NCBI GenBank assembly: GCA_964625575.1
Contig: CAZVBQ010000019.1
Coordinates: forward strand, 1 to 64,000
DNA: 64,000 nucleotides
Direction of reading: 5' to 3'
From: UTCHB3 sp964625575
GTDB lineage: Bacteria > Bacteroidota > Ignavibacteria > Ignavibacteriales > Ignavibacteriaceae
Part shown: piece by piece, positions 25,202 to 33,942 of the stretch
Numbering within the stretch: the stretch's first letter is position 1
How the letters are laid out: every line of letters starts with the position of its first letter
Position numbers and translations under genes: made by a program
The notes under the pieces: generated by a model
Told to the model about the DNA's origin: nothing
Database searches by the model: none
What the model saw: only the letters and a program-made list of their open reading frames with translations

Positions 25202-26026
25202 TTACGTCCTGACAAGAGCTTCCACTGCCGCGAGCTCCTGTTTTGAGAGGTAGTATGAACCGATGTATCCCCGGTCGGTTGCTGTATCGCCGTGGAAGTC
25301 GGAGCCGCCCGTCCAGGGTATGCCCAATTGCTTTGCGATTTCCATGAACTTCTGGCGCTGGGGGAGTGAGTGAGAGGGGTGTATCGCTTCGATGGCATCA
25401 AAATTATCGGAAAGAATTATTTTCAACGATGAATCATCCAGATATCCGGGGTGGGCGAGTACTGCCAATCCGCCTGCCTGATGGATGAGCCCGACCGCGT
25501 CAGAGGGGGTGATAAAATATTTTTTCTCGTAAGAAACGGAATTATTGCCGAGAAAATCTTTGAACGCGTGAGTAAAATTGCGGGCGATCTTCTTCCTGAT
25601 CAAGGCTTTGGCTATGTGCGGGCGACCGAACATGTCGCCTTTGCATTCATATTTCACATCTTCCATTGTGATGTCAACCCCTGTACCGCGGAGATTTTCA
25701 ACTATCCGTTCGCACCTCCTGTAGCGGTCATCCCGGAGGGTTTCGACATATTCTGTGATCTTTTTATTGCGGGTGTCGAAGAAGTAGCCGAGAACATGAA
25801 CTTCATACTCGAGGTATTGCGCGCTCAGCTCAATGCCGGGTATGAGCCTGATACCATATTTGGTGTTCTTTTCCAGAGCTTCATGATAGCCCGAAACGGT
25901 ATCATGGTCGGTAATTGCCAGAGCGTCTATCCGGTGTAGTATAGCCCTTCTTAAAAGGCTTTCAACCGAGAGCCATCCGTCGGAGTGAGTGGTATGTGTG
26001 TGTAGGTCTGCCTTAAATTCCATCAA
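25202..26026 (-). CDS. PHP-domain phosphoesterase (YciV/RNase AM-like)
   Basis: The 274-residue protein is a PHP-family metal-dependent phosphoesterase. It starts with the metal-binding DLHTHTTHSDG (residues 6-16), followed by ITDHDTVSGY, IPGIELSA, GRPHIAKAL, AVLAHPGY and GGSDFHGD. This order matches the TrpH/YciV group, whose known members are RNase AM or 3',5'-nucleoside bisphosphate phosphatases. The exact substrate is not determined by sequence. Its ATG directly abuts the stop of the upstream Crp-type gene, so it is co-transcribed with it. Confidence 0.88.
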   Translation of the reverse strand: MMEFKADLHTHTTHSDGWLSVESLLRRAILHRIDALAITDHDTVSGYHEALEKNTKYGIRLIPGIELSAQYLEYEVHVLGYFFDTRNKKITEYVETLRDDRYRRCERIVENLRGTGVDITMEDVKYECKGDMFGRPHIAKALIRKKIARNFTHAFKDFLGNNSVSYEKKYFITPSDAVGLIHQAGGLAVLAHPGYLDDSSLKIILSDNFDAIEAIHPSHSLPQRQKFMEIAKQLGIPWTGGSDFHGDTATDRGYIGSYYLSKQELAAVEALVRT

Positions 26027-26707
26027 CTATGAGAAGAACTTCCTGAACTCCTCGTAATTTGGTATGCGGAGTTTGTTGCCGTCAAGTTCTATCAGTCCCT
26101 TCTTAACAAAACTGTGAAGTGTCCGGGAGATCGTTTCCCTGGAAGTGCCTGCCATATTGGCAAGATCATGCTGGAAGGGGAGTTTCTCAATCTCAACCAC
26201 GCCCTGTCTGATCTTCCCAACCTCATCGGCGATCTGAAGGATCACAGTGGCCACTTTCCCTTCGGCATCTTTAAGGGAGAGTGACTTGATCTTCATATCG
26301 GCCGCTCTCAGGCGCTTTGTAAGCTCCTGTAGCAGACTGATTGAGACTTCAGGGTGGTCGTAGAGAAGGTCAAGGAAGTCAGCTCTTTCAATTATAAAGA
26401 GCTCGGTGTCTTCGATCGCGGTAACGGTGGCAGAGCGGGCAAGCCCGTCGAGAAGCGCCATTTCGCCAAAAAAATCGTTTGGATTTAGATAGGTCAGAAT
26501 CACTTCGCGACCATCGTCACTTTCACGGCTGACCTTTACTTTTCCGCTGACTATGACAAAGAGGGCGTGCCCCGTTTCATGTTCCATAAGAACAATGCTG
26601 TCGCGGGTGAATGCTTTTTTCTTCCCCAGATTCGAGATTTGGAGCAGAGTGTCATCATCAAGATTTTCGAAAAGCGGTACATACTTTGGAAAGTCGTGGT
26701 CTTCCAT
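26027..26707 (-). CDS. Crp/Fnr-family transcriptional regulator
   Basis: The 226-residue protein has an N-terminal cyclic-nucleotide-binding fold (GKVKVSRESDDGREVILTYL, FFGEMALLDGLARSATVTAIEDTEL) and a C-terminal helix-turn-helix (LANMAGTSRETISRTLHSFVKKGLIE). The phosphate-binding cassette FGEMALLDGLARSATV resembles the FGE-x-x-L-x-x-x-x-RSA pattern of nucleotide-binding members. No N-terminal cysteine cluster is visible, so it is not an FNR-type iron-sulfur sensor. I choose ATG 26707 because AAAGGAAG precedes it by a few bases; a TTG at 26731 would add eight residues. A GTGA-N6-TCAC operator lies in its own promoter. Confidence 0.9.
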   Translation of the reverse strand: MEDHDFPKYVPLFENLDDDTLLQISNLGKKKAFTRDSIVLMEHETGHALFVIVSGKVKVSRESDDGREVILTYLNPNDFFGEMALLDGLARSATVTAIEDTELFIIERADFLDLLYDHPEVSISLLQELTKRLRAADMKIKSLSLKDAEGKVATVILQIADEVGKIRQGVVEIEKLPFQHDLANMAGTSRETISRTLHSFVKKGLIELDGNKLRIPNYEEFRKFFS

Positions 26708-26728
26708 GAAAACTTCCTTTTTTTGTGC

Positions 26729-26752
26729 CAAATTTAGTGACTTTTATCACAA
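26729..26752 (-). promoter_or_regulatory. Crp-gene promoter (TAAATTTG) with an overlapping Crp-type operator
   Basis: The complement of 26729-26736 is TAAATTTG, an exact TAnnTTTG box. Directly beside it, 26737-26750 reads GTGA-CTTTTA-TCAC, a perfect GTGA-N6-TCAC palindrome like the Crp consensus, located between the -7 and -33 positions. A regulator bound there would block the promoter, which suggests negative autoregulation. The predicted leader before the ATG at 26707 is only about 15-20 bases. Confidence 0.65.
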
Positions 26753-26861
26753 TAGTAAAGCGAAATTTACCGTTTATGTAAATATAGTGCATCTTTAATT
26801 TAAAATGGCATTTATTTCGTTCACATAATTGTTGCAATAGAACATTAGGGGACGAATTGCA

Positions 26862-26892
26862 TTGATAAATAGTGAAAAGAATAATAAATTTA
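26862..26892 (+). promoter_or_regulatory. possible gapA promoter
   Basis: TTG at 26862-26864 and TAAATTTA at 26885-26892 (seven of eight matches to TAnnTTTG) are spaced like the other promoters in the window. They lie about 37 bases before the gapA ATG, which has a strong AGAGGAG ribosome site. Confidence 0.4.
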
Positions 26893-26928
26893 TACGTCTA
26901 AATAATTTTTTTATCCAGAGGAGAAAAA

Positions 26929-27921
26929 ATGTCTATCAAAATAGGAATAAACGGATTCGGAAGAATCGGTAGGCTCGTATTCAGAAGAGCCCTCGAAGTT
27001 GGCGGAATTGAAATAGTTGCGATTAATGACCTGACTGATGCTGAAACCCTCGCGCACCTCTTAAAGTATGATTCAGCTCACGGCAAGTTCAACGGTACCG
27101 TTGAGGTTGACGGTAATGCTATTGTTGTAAATGGCAAAAAGATCGAGATCACTGCTGAAAAGGATCCCGCGAATCTTAAGTGGAAAGAATACGGTGCCGA
27201 AGTTGTTATTGAAGCAACCGGTATTTTCGCTTCCAAAGACAAGTGCCTCGCTCACGTTAACGCTGGTGCTAAAAAGGTTATCCTTACCGTTCCTGCTAAA
27301 GGCGATATCGACGCTACAGTTGTACTCGGCGTTAATGATGATGTGCTCACAGGTAACGAAGTGGTTGTTTCAAACGCTTCATGTACCACTAACTGCCTCG
27401 CCCCGATGGTGAAAGTTCTTCACGACAATTTCGGCGTTGAAAAAGGTTACATGACCACAGTTCACTCATACACCAACGATCAGAGATTGCTCGATCTTCC
27501 TCACAAAGATCTCAGAAGAGCAAGAGCTGCTGCCATTAACATCATCCCGACCACAACCGGTGCTGCCAAGACAGTTGGGAAGGTTATCCCTGAACTCAAA
27601 GGCAAACTCGATGGTTTCTCACTCAGAGTTCCCACACCTGATGGTTCTATCACTGACTTCGTTGCTGTTCTCTCAAAAGAGACTACTGTTGAAGAAGTTA
27701 ATGCCGCTATGAAAAAAGCCGCTGAAGGAGCCATGAAAGGCATACTCGAGTACACTGAAGATCCACTCGTTTCTTCAGATATCGTACACAACGCTCATTC
27801 ATGTATCTTCGACGCGCCTTCAACCATGGTTAATGGTAAACTGGTTAAAGTGGTTGGATGGTACGACAACGAATGGGGTTACTCATGCAGAGTGGTTGAT
27901 CTCCTCAAAAAGATCGCCTAA
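26929..27921 (+). CDS. gapA: glyceraldehyde-3-phosphate dehydrogenase
   Basis: This 330-residue enzyme oxidises glyceraldehyde-3-phosphate to 1,3-bisphosphoglycerate with NAD. It shows GINGFGRIGRLVFR (residues 7-20), the active site SNASCTTNCLAP with Cys152, and the conserved C-terminal block GWYDNEWGYSCRVVDL. A full set of catalytic features is present. It is followed by its own terminator and then pgk, the next enzyme of glycolysis. Codon usage appears more uniform than in neighbours (many GTT, GCT, CTC), as in highly expressed genes. Confidence 0.98.
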   Translation: MSIKIGINGFGRIGRLVFRRALEVGGIEIVAINDLTDAETLAHLLKYDSAHGKFNGTVEVDGNAIVVNGKKIEITAEKDPANLKWKEYGAEVVIEATGIFASKDKCLAHVNAGAKKVILTVPAKGDIDATVVLGVNDDVLTGNEVVVSNASCTTNCLAPMVKVLHDNFGVEKGYMTTVHSYTNDQRLLDLPHKDLRRARAAAINIIPTTTGAAKTVGKVIPELKGKLDGFSLRVPTPDGSITDFVAVLSKETTVEEVNAAMKKAAEGAMKGILEYTEDPLVSSDIVHNAHSCIFDAPSTMVNGKLVKVVGWYDNEWGYSCRVVDLLKKIA

Positions 27922-27941
27922 CCTTCAGAATCACATTTTAT

Positions 27942-27969
27942 GACGCAGTTCCGGCTGCGTCTTTTTTTT
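27942..27969 (+). terminator. intrinsic terminator between gapA and pgk
   Basis: A 7-bp perfect stem (27942-27948 with 27955-27961), TTCCGG loop and eight Ts. It lies 20 bases after the gapA stop and just before pgk, so read-through may tune the pgk level. Confidence 0.9.
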
Positions 27970-27986
27970 ATTATTCAATTGCAGAG

Positions 27987-29189
27987 ATGACGATGAATAA
28001 ACTGACCATAGACAGCGTTGAGCTGAAAGATAAAAAAGTACTCGTCAGAGTCGACTTCAACGTCCCCCTCGATGAGAACATGAACGTAACCGACGATAAC
28101 AGGATAGTCGAATCGCTTCCCACCATCAAGAAGATCATTGCCGATGGCGGTAAAGCGATCCTGATGAGCCACCTTGGCAGACCGAAGGGGAAAGTTAATC
28201 CAAAATACAGCCTTAAACCCGTTGCTGAAAAGCTCTCTGAACTGCTCGGACAGCCTGTAAAGTTTGCCCCCGACTGCATCGGTGATGCCGTTAAAGCAAT
28301 GGCTCAAGAGCTTAAGCCGGGTGAAGTCATGCTCCTCGAAAACCTCCGTTTCTACGCGGAAGAAGAAGCAAATGACCCCGCCTTCGCGGAAAAACTTGCA
28401 GCCGTTGCCGATCTTTACGTTAACGACGCTTTCGGCAGCGCACACAGGGCTCACGCTTCAACCGAGGGTGTAACAAAATTTGTTAAAACAGCGGTTTCAG
28501 GCTACCTGATGAAGAAAGAGCTCGACTACCTCGGCGGTGCTCTCAGCAATCCGGTTCGTCCTTACTGCGCGATCCTCGGTGGTGCCAAGATTTCAGGCAA
28601 GATCGATGTTATCAACAACATTATCGACAAGGTTGACACACTCATCATCGGCGGCGGAATGGCTTACACTTTCTTCAAGGCCATGGGTCACGAGATCGGT
28701 ACTTCACTCCTCGAAGCAGAGAAGATCGAGCTCGCCAAAGAACTGCTCGAAAAGGTAAAAGGAAAAGGATTAAACTTTTTGCTCCCCGTTGATGTTAGAG
28801 TAACAGCGGAGTTTAGTAACGATTCTCCGGCCGAAGTGGTGGCGATCGACAAGATCCCTGCCGATAAGATGGGGCTCGATATCGGTCCTGAAACCATAAA
28901 ACTTTTCGCCCAGGCTGTTAAAAATTCCAAGACGGTTGTCTGGAACGGCCCGATGGGTGTTTTTGAGTTCGATAACTACGCTACCGGAACCAATGCCATA
29001 GCTGAAGCACTTGTTGAAGCTACCGCGGAAGGTTCAATAACTGTTGTCGGTGGTGGTGACTCCGCCGCGGCAATAGCAAAGGCCGGACTTAAAGACAAGG
29101 TTACACACGTATCAACCGGTGGCGGCGCTTCCCTCGAGTTCCTCGAAGGCAAAGTGCTCCCCGGAGTTGATGTTCTTAATAATGCTTAA
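27987..29189 (+). CDS. pgk: phosphoglycerate kinase
   Basis: Pgk makes ATP from 1,3-bisphosphoglycerate. The 400-residue protein has KKVLVRVDFNVPLDE (N-terminal substrate site), LMSHLGRPKG, AHRAHASTEGV, the hinge region and the C-terminal nucleotide site VGGGDSAAAI and HVSTGGGASLEFLEGK. Two ATG codons, 27987 and 27993, are both possible starts. It sits downstream of gapA with an intervening terminator, the usual gap-pgk order. Confidence 0.98.
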   Translation: MTMNKLTIDSVELKDKKVLVRVDFNVPLDENMNVTDDNRIVESLPTIKKIIADGGKAILMSHLGRPKGKVNPKYSLKPVAEKLSELLGQPVKFAPDCIGDAVKAMAQELKPGEVMLLENLRFYAEEEANDPAFAEKLAAVADLYVNDAFGSAHRAHASTEGVTKFVKTAVSGYLMKKELDYLGGALSNPVRPYCAILGGAKISGKIDVINNIIDKVDTLIIGGGMAYTFFKAMGHEIGTSLLEAEKIELAKELLEKVKGKGLNFLLPVDVRVTAEFSNDSPAEVVAIDKIPADKMGLDIGPETIKLFAQAVKNSKTVVWNGPMGVFEFDNYATGTNAIAEALVEATAEGSITVVGGGDSAAAIAKAGLKDKVTHVSTGGGASLEFLEGKVLPGVDVLNNA

Positions 29190-29196
29190 TTCTCAA

Positions 29197-29225
29197 GGGG
29201 GCATCTTTCCGGGTGCCCCCGTTTT
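29197..29225 (+). terminator. intrinsic terminator after pgk
   Basis: A GC-rich 7-bp stem (29197-29203 with 29214-29220) followed by GTTTT, eight bases after the pgk stop. Confidence 0.85.
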
Positions 29226-29241
29226 AAACTGAAGGAAAAAG

Positions 29242-30210
29242 ATGTCAAACGGAAATTACCGCCCTGCGGGATTCTCTTACATTTCACCGGTGATCAAAAG
29301 CCTCCTTATTGCCAATGTGGCAGTGTTTCTTCTTGAAATGATGCTGACCGGGATCACTTCAAGCGGGATACCGCTCGGAGCTTATTTCACGCGATACTTT
29401 GCCTTGTGGCCACTCGGTGACGGCTTTGGGCCATGGCAGCTTTTTTCTTATCAGTTTATGCACGGCGATTTCAGCCATATCTTCTTCAATCTGTTCGCTC
29501 TCTGGATGTTCGGAACCGAGATCGAGTACACTCTTGGCTCAAAGAAATTTCTCATTTTTTACCTCGCTTCCGGAGTGGGCGCGGGTTTGCTACACCTCCT
29601 TACCCCTCTTTTTGGGATGGGGTCTGGTCCGACCATCGGTGCTTCAGGCTCCATTTATGGTGTCATGATCGCTTTCGCGCTCTTTAACCCCGACAGATTT
29701 ATCTACATTTACTTCCTTCTTCCTGTAAAAGCGAAATATCTCATCGGATTCATGATCATTCTCGATCTGCTTATGTTCCGTAACGCCAATTCGAATGTTG
29801 CTCACCTTGCTCACGTCGGCGGGGCGATCACCGGATTTCTCTTCCTATACTTCGACTCAACCGTCTGGTTTCCGCTGAAGAACCGATTAAAGGGAGGAAG
29901 CAAGAACAGATATACGGGCTACTCAAATCACGATGATGATGATGACGGCCCATCGTTCTACAGCAGGCCACGTTCTTCATCCACCTCTTCAACAGGTTCG
30001 GGCTTCAACTTCACCTTCAAGACCAAAAAAAGTGATCAAAAGGTTGAAGACGCGAAATTTACCGACGTGGAAGATAATGATATTTCTCAGGAAGAGATCG
30101 ACAGGATACTCGACAAAATAAGTGAGTCAGGCTATACAAATCTCACTCAGAAGGAGAAAGACGTTCTCTACGAAGCGAGTAAAAGGATGTCAAAAAAGGG
30201 TGGAAGGTAA
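29242..30210 (+). CDS. rhomboid-family intramembrane serine protease
   Basis: This 322-residue protein has six hydrophobic helices in its first 215 residues. The rhomboid signatures are present: HGDFSHIFFNLFALWMFG (helix 2), GASGSIYGVM with the catalytic Ser, and NVAHLAHVGGAITGF with the catalytic His. The C-terminal part is soluble: an acidic and serine-rich linker (DDDDDGPSFYS) leads to a short helical DUF6576-like end (ISQEEIDRILDKISESGYTNLTQKEKDVLYEASK). Substrates are unknown. Good ribosome site (GAAGGAAAAAG) before the ATG. A small lipoprotein gene starts eight bases after its stop. Confidence 0.92.
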   Translation: MSNGNYRPAGFSYISPVIKSLLIANVAVFLLEMMLTGITSSGIPLGAYFTRYFALWPLGDGFGPWQLFSYQFMHGDFSHIFFNLFALWMFGTEIEYTLGSKKFLIFYLASGVGAGLLHLLTPLFGMGSGPTIGASGSIYGVMIAFALFNPDRFIYIYFLLPVKAKYLIGFMIILDLLMFRNANSNVAHLAHVGGAITGFLFLYFDSTVWFPLKNRLKGGSKNRYTGYSNHDDDDDGPSFYSRPRSSSTSSTGSGFNFTFKTKKSDQKVEDAKFTDVEDNDISQEEIDRILDKISESGYTNLTQKEKDVLYEASKRMSKKGGR

Positions 30211-30217
30211 CAGTAAG

Positions 30218-30547
30218 GTGGTTGTAGCGCGGTCGCTCAAATACCTTTTACCGCTTCTACTCCTTTTTACACTTCAGGCGTGTAAAAAGGAAGTGGAATT
30301 GGTGCCGGAAGAGCAGTTCACTGATGTTTATATCGATCTTTTGAAAACCCAGGACTCGATCGGGACTGCCAATGTTCTCATCAAGCCGGCGCTCGACTCG
30401 TTACTGAAAAAGCATGGCATATCCAAACATTTGTATGATAACACCGTGCAGTTCTACATGAGAAATCCGGATGAATTCAAGGCTTTTATCTATAAAGTAA
30501 GGGAAAAAGCCGCTGCGCTAAAACCTAAAGCGTCTGCCAAACCTTAA
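30218..30547 (+). CDS. small DUF4296-like lipoprotein
   Basis: The protein of about 109 residues begins with a signal peptide and lipobox TLQAC. A helical domain follows (EEQFTDVYIDLLKTQDSIG, KPALDSLLKKHGISKHLYDNTVQFYMRNPDEFKAFIYKV), which resembles DUF4296 lipoproteins of Bacteroidetes. I choose GTG 30218, eight bases after the rhomboid stop with GGAAGG upstream. An ATG at 30122 lies inside the rhomboid gene and would put a hydrophilic stretch before the signal peptide. Its TAA overlaps the TAA of the convergent TPR gene (shared bases 30544-30547). Confidence 0.65.
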   Translation: MVVARSLKYLLPLLLLFTLQACKKEVELVPEEQFTDVYIDLLKTQDSIGTANVLIKPALDSLLKKHGISKHLYDNTVQFYMRNPDEFKAFIYKVREKAAALKPKASAKP

Positions 30548-32061
30548 GACTTTCCCAGCTCCCTTTTACACTGCTCGATCATGATCTGAACGTAAAGGTC
30601 TTTTGGATTTATTTGAAGCGCCTTTTGATACGATTCAAGAGCGCCTCTAAAATCCTTCCGGTTCATCCGTTCATCCCCTTCGCTTTTAAGTGAAAGCAAC
30701 TCTGTTATTGTCGGCCTTTTTACATTCGGTGTGCTCGCGGCAATATCCCTCCCGCGCTTTATACCATCTTCACATTCAGATTTGCAGTACAGCAAGTAAG
30801 GGTTTTCGGGGTCGCTGATCAGAAGCGAATTGTAAATCTCAAGTGCCTCGGCGAAATTCTTTTGGCTTCTGTGTGAATTCGCAACTTTCAAAGTCTCCTC
30901 GTATGCCACTTTTTCATAGTCTTCCTGAGGCTTCACCTGTTGTTTCTCAGGTGCAGGCCGGTCGTGCCCCGTAAGGTGCTCCAATTCATTTATATAAACA
31001 TCGAGGGAGTAGTCGAACGGCTCCACTTCCTTTGCTTCCTTGAAGTAGAAGAGGGCATCTTCATATCGCCCTTCACTGAAGAGTTTTTCAGCAACCGTCC
31101 GTGAACTTAACGGACCGTCTTCAGATCTGCTTGTCCGGTCACGATCCGGTTTGCGTGAGCTGTCGATAACCTTGCTCTGTCTCAATATCATTTTATCGAG
31201 CTGTTCATCGGCGAGTTCAAGATTTATTTCCTCAAGCCCGAAGCCTTGATTTCCCGGCTCCGATAGAGGAATTGCCTGTTTAAGTTCAACCGGTGGAAGT
31301 GAAGCTGGTGGAGGTGGTGGAGGCAACACATCCTTTGTCACCTGGTGGTCGGGGAGTGAGAGAGCGGAAAGCCCCGTGACGCCGTATTTTTCCTCGAACA
31401 CGCGGGCATGTTCAGAAAATTCCTCTTTCCTGCCGGAGGAGAGGAGTTTAAGAAGCCCCGTGAGGTCGTTAACGATCCTGGTCTTCTCCGAAGTCAATGA
31501 AGATATTCTGTCTTCGAGAAACTCGACCTTTTCCGAGTGCTCCTTTTTGAGCCTGTCGATCTTTTCGTTAAACTCGTCAATCAGCCGGTTCCGTTCCTCT
31601 TCCCTTATTGTTTCCAGAAGCGCGTGAGGATAATTGGCTTCAGAAGTTTTCTTTACGTTGGAGACGATATGCTCAAAGACATCGGAAAGCACCTTAAGAT
31701 CGGCCGCCGCTATTTCCCTGATCTTGCCGTTTGGTGAGCGAAGTCCGTAAGCGTATTCTTCGCGCAGTTTTACGAATCTCTCTTCGATCAGTTCAGTGCT
31801 GTCTGACTCATCCTGCATGAGCAGTTTATAGGCATCGCTGAAGGCGAGTGAGCCATCGGTCGAGCTTTCACCAGTCAGCAGGTGATACGCTTCTGTTACG
31901 GCTTTCCGGTTTTTTACAAGGGTGTCTCTCAGGAATTTTGATCCTGCTGCTTCAATCTGCCGGGTAATATCGGCATTAAGCTTCTCATATATTTTTCTGA
32001 TAGTATCGGGATCTGATCCGTCTTTTATTCCGAGTATTTCACAAGCCTGGGAGTGGTTCAT
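30544..32061 (-). CDS. J-like, coiled-coil and TPR protein
   Basis: I recognise domains but not a named family. The 505-residue protein begins with a J-domain-like segment (QACEILGIKDGSDPDTIRKIYEKLN to TEAYHLLTGE, residues 5-64) that lacks the HPD motif needed to stimulate DnaK. A coiled coil follows (about 150-200), then a proline-rich stretch (LPPPPPPASLPPVE), and TPR repeats near 325-350 and at the C-terminus (GDERMNRKDFRGALESYQKALQINPKD). It has no signal peptide. It is probably a cytoplasmic scaffold. Co-transcribed with the upstream phosphoesterase (17-base gap). Confidence 0.7.
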   Translation of the reverse strand: MNHSQACEILGIKDGSDPDTIRKIYEKLNADITRQIEAAGSKFLRDTLVKNRKAVTEAYHLLTGESSTDGSLAFSDAYKLLMQDESDSTELIEERFVKLREEYAYGLRSPNGKIREIAAADLKVLSDVFEHIVSNVKKTSEANYPHALLETIREEERNRLIDEFNEKIDRLKKEHSEKVEFLEDRISSLTSEKTRIVNDLTGLLKLLSSGRKEEFSEHARVFEEKYGVTGLSALSLPDHQVTKDVLPPPPPPASLPPVELKQAIPLSEPGNQGFGLEEINLELADEQLDKMILRQSKVIDSSRKPDRDRTSRSEDGPLSSRTVAEKLFSEGRYEDALFYFKEAKEVEPFDYSLDVYINELEHLTGHDRPAPEKQQVKPQEDYEKVAYEETLKVANSHRSQKNFAEALEIYNSLLISDPENPYLLYCKSECEDGIKRGRDIAASTPNVKRPTITELLSLKSEGDERMNRKDFRGALESYQKALQINPKDLYVQIMIEQCKRELGKS

Positions 32062-32078
32062 ATTATTGTCGATGGTTC

Positions 32079-33245
32079 TTAAATTTCAAGGTGAAAAACT
32101 TCTTTGGGCACTGAACCCTCTTCAGATGTAACCACGGTTATTGAGAAACGCTTCCCCTCCCTCATCTCGAAACGGACGTACCCGGGGAAAGGGGAGGCGA
32201 ACAGTGTGCCTTCACCCGTTGACACGGTGCCGTCGGTAAGTCGTGTTCCTTTTCCGGAAACTATCTGCAATGCCGCGCTTGAGGGATCTTTGATAACCTG
32301 AAGTGAATGCTCGTGCCCTGAAATTGAGAAAACCGGGTCTATCTCCCTGCTGATCGTCCTGATGCTGTCGGCAAACGCGCGGTACACACTTGAGGAGAGG
32401 TCTTGAATGGTTATGCCGTTCAACCTCGCGACAGGGTAGAGTGAGCCGATAACAGGAAGTGGCAGCAGAAGGTATTTGTTGAAGGCAGTCAGAGGGAAGA
32501 TATGTTTCTTCCAGTCAAAATATCCTCCGTGTTCGCCATAAGTTATAAAAGGATGATGGTGCACGAGTACGATCTTCCGGCCACCCGCGGAAGTGGCGAG
32601 TTTTCTGATCTCGCTGAACAGGTTCTCGTGTCCGGCATGAGCGCAGTCGGAGGTACCGGCAACTCCGTCTTGCTCTCTGAACCACCTCTGTGAGTCGAAG
32701 AGTATCAACCGCAAATTGTTGCCAATGTCAAGAGCGAGGGGACCCGCGCAACCGTCCGCCGGCAGAAGTGTGGCTTTTCCGCCTGAACGCTGCTTTATCA
32801 ATTCCTGTTGGTTTTTCATCAGTGTGGCGCCGGCAGGCGAGAGGCCGTCCCAGTCATGGTTGCCGGGAATGAAAACCGCCGTGTGGGAGCCCCCCAACAC
32901 TTCCAATTGGTCGTTCAGGTAACGTTCAGCGGCTGCACGTCCCTCTTCTCCTTCTGAGGGGAGACCATGATCGTAAATGTTGTCACCAAGAAATACAACC
33001 ATTGAAGAGTCAGCGGAAAGGCGTTTTAGATCGTTGGCGAGGGCAAGAAGCGCGGGTTCTTTCTGATCCTGAACCGTTTTACCCGCGTCACCGATGAAGA
33101 AAATGGTGTAAACGGGCTTCCCCGCGGGAGGGGGTGAGGCCGCGCCATCCCTGACAAAATCACTGCCAAGAGAGCACCCCGATACCGCGAAAATGTACCA
33201 GGAGATCAGCATGAGAGCAGGTAAGAGGAATCGGCTTCGCTTCAA
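32079..33245 (-). CDS. metallophosphoesterase lipoprotein
   Basis: A 388-residue calcineurin-like phosphoesterase. The signal peptide ends in the lipobox AVSGC. The metal-binding blocks are in order: FFIGDAG, VVFLGDNIYDHG, VFIPGNHDWDG, LVHHHPFITYGEHGG and FSISGHEHSLQ. The active site is thus complete, and the enzyme should act outside the inner membrane on phosphomonoesters or related substrates. It is related to purple acid phosphatase-like bacterial proteins. Substrate not determinable. Confidence 0.9.
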   Translation of the reverse strand: MKRSRFLLPALMLISWYIFAVSGCSLGSDFVRDGAASPPPAGKPVYTIFFIGDAGKTVQDQKEPALLALANDLKRLSADSSMVVFLGDNIYDHGLPSEGEEGRAAAERYLNDQLEVLGGSHTAVFIPGNHDWDGLSPAGATLMKNQQELIKQRSGGKATLLPADGCAGPLALDIGNNLRLILFDSQRWFREQDGVAGTSDCAHAGHENLFSEIRKLATSAGGRKIVLVHHHPFITYGEHGGYFDWKKHIFPLTAFNKYLLLPLPVIGSLYPVARLNGITIQDLSSSVYRAFADSIRTISREIDPVFSISGHEHSLQVIKDPSSAALQIVSGKGTRLTDGTVSTGEGTLFASPFPGYVRFEMREGKRFSITVVTSEEGSVPKEVFHLEI

Positions 33246-33309
33246 TTCAAAAACAAAATTGTTTAAAATAAATCACTAAATGTAAAGATAATGAAGAAGA
33301 AAATTTTGG

Positions 33310-33317
33310 TAAATTTG
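33310..33317 (+). promoter_or_regulatory. -7 box TAAATTTG before the SWIM-like gene
   Basis: An exact TAnnTTTG match about 40 bases upstream of the ATG at 33358. No TTG lies at the expected -33 distance, so support is partial. Confidence 0.4.
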
Positions 33318-33357
33318 GGGCGGTAATTTAACTGATTCCTCAACCGGTAAGGAGCTT

Positions 33358-33942
33358 ATGCTGAAGAGAGCCGCTGTGGCGCCCGCTAAAATTTCAAAGG
33401 AGACCAGAAGAGGTCTGAGGGTTTTTACCGACCTTCGTGAAGCGGTGAATTCAATGACGGAACATAATGCCCTGTTCTACTATAACCCGCGCCTTGACGA
33501 TCTCTCACCCCTGAACGAAGCCGACCGGAAAAAAATAGCATTCCTTAATTGCAATTGCAACGACAACCGGAAATTCAGGGAGAAATTCCTGCAAACGTTT
33601 GAGATAAGGTACTGCTGTAAACACCTCGCGGGGAAGATTGCTGAACTTGGAGTCCACCCGTTGACCCACAGGATACTCGAGCACAAGGCCAAACTTGGAG
33701 TCAGGGAGAGGTTCGCTGTTCTTTCACCTGAGCAGCCGGTTGTTCTTGGCTTTCCTTCCGCGAACAAACTTCAGTGGGTTAATGTCTACCACTACAATAG
33801 CAAACGGGATGTTGCTATCAGGTTTTCTTATCACCTCGTTGAGAAGAAATGGTCTTTCGGAAGGATACCTCCGGAGGGCTCAGATGTTGTTTTTATGATC
33901 GAAGAATTGCTCGAAGCATCACTCTTCCGGCATCAGGTTTGA
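33358..33942 (+). CDS. uncharacterised protein with a SWIM-like C-x-C...C-x-H motif
   Basis: I do not recognise this 194-residue protein. Residues 65-89 contain Cys65-x-Cys67, 19 residues, then Cys87-x-His89, which fits the SWIM zinc-finger pattern CxCx(n)CxH. The N-terminal part is basic and the C-terminal part is mixed alpha/beta (VNVYHYNSKRDVAIRFSYHLVEKKWSFGRIP). No signal peptide is present. A good GGAG site precedes the ATG. The end overlaps the convergent YigZ-type gene by ten bases. A nucleic-acid-related role would be inference from the zinc motif only. Confidence 0.65.
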   Translation: MLKRAAVAPAKISKETRRGLRVFTDLREAVNSMTEHNALFYYNPRLDDLSPLNEADRKKIAFLNCNCNDNRKFREKFLQTFEIRYCCKHLAGKIAELGVHPLTHRILEHKAKLGVRERFAVLSPEQPVVLGFPSANKLQWVNVYHYNSKRDVAIRFSYHLVEKKWSFGRIPPEGSDVVFMIEELLEASLFRHQV

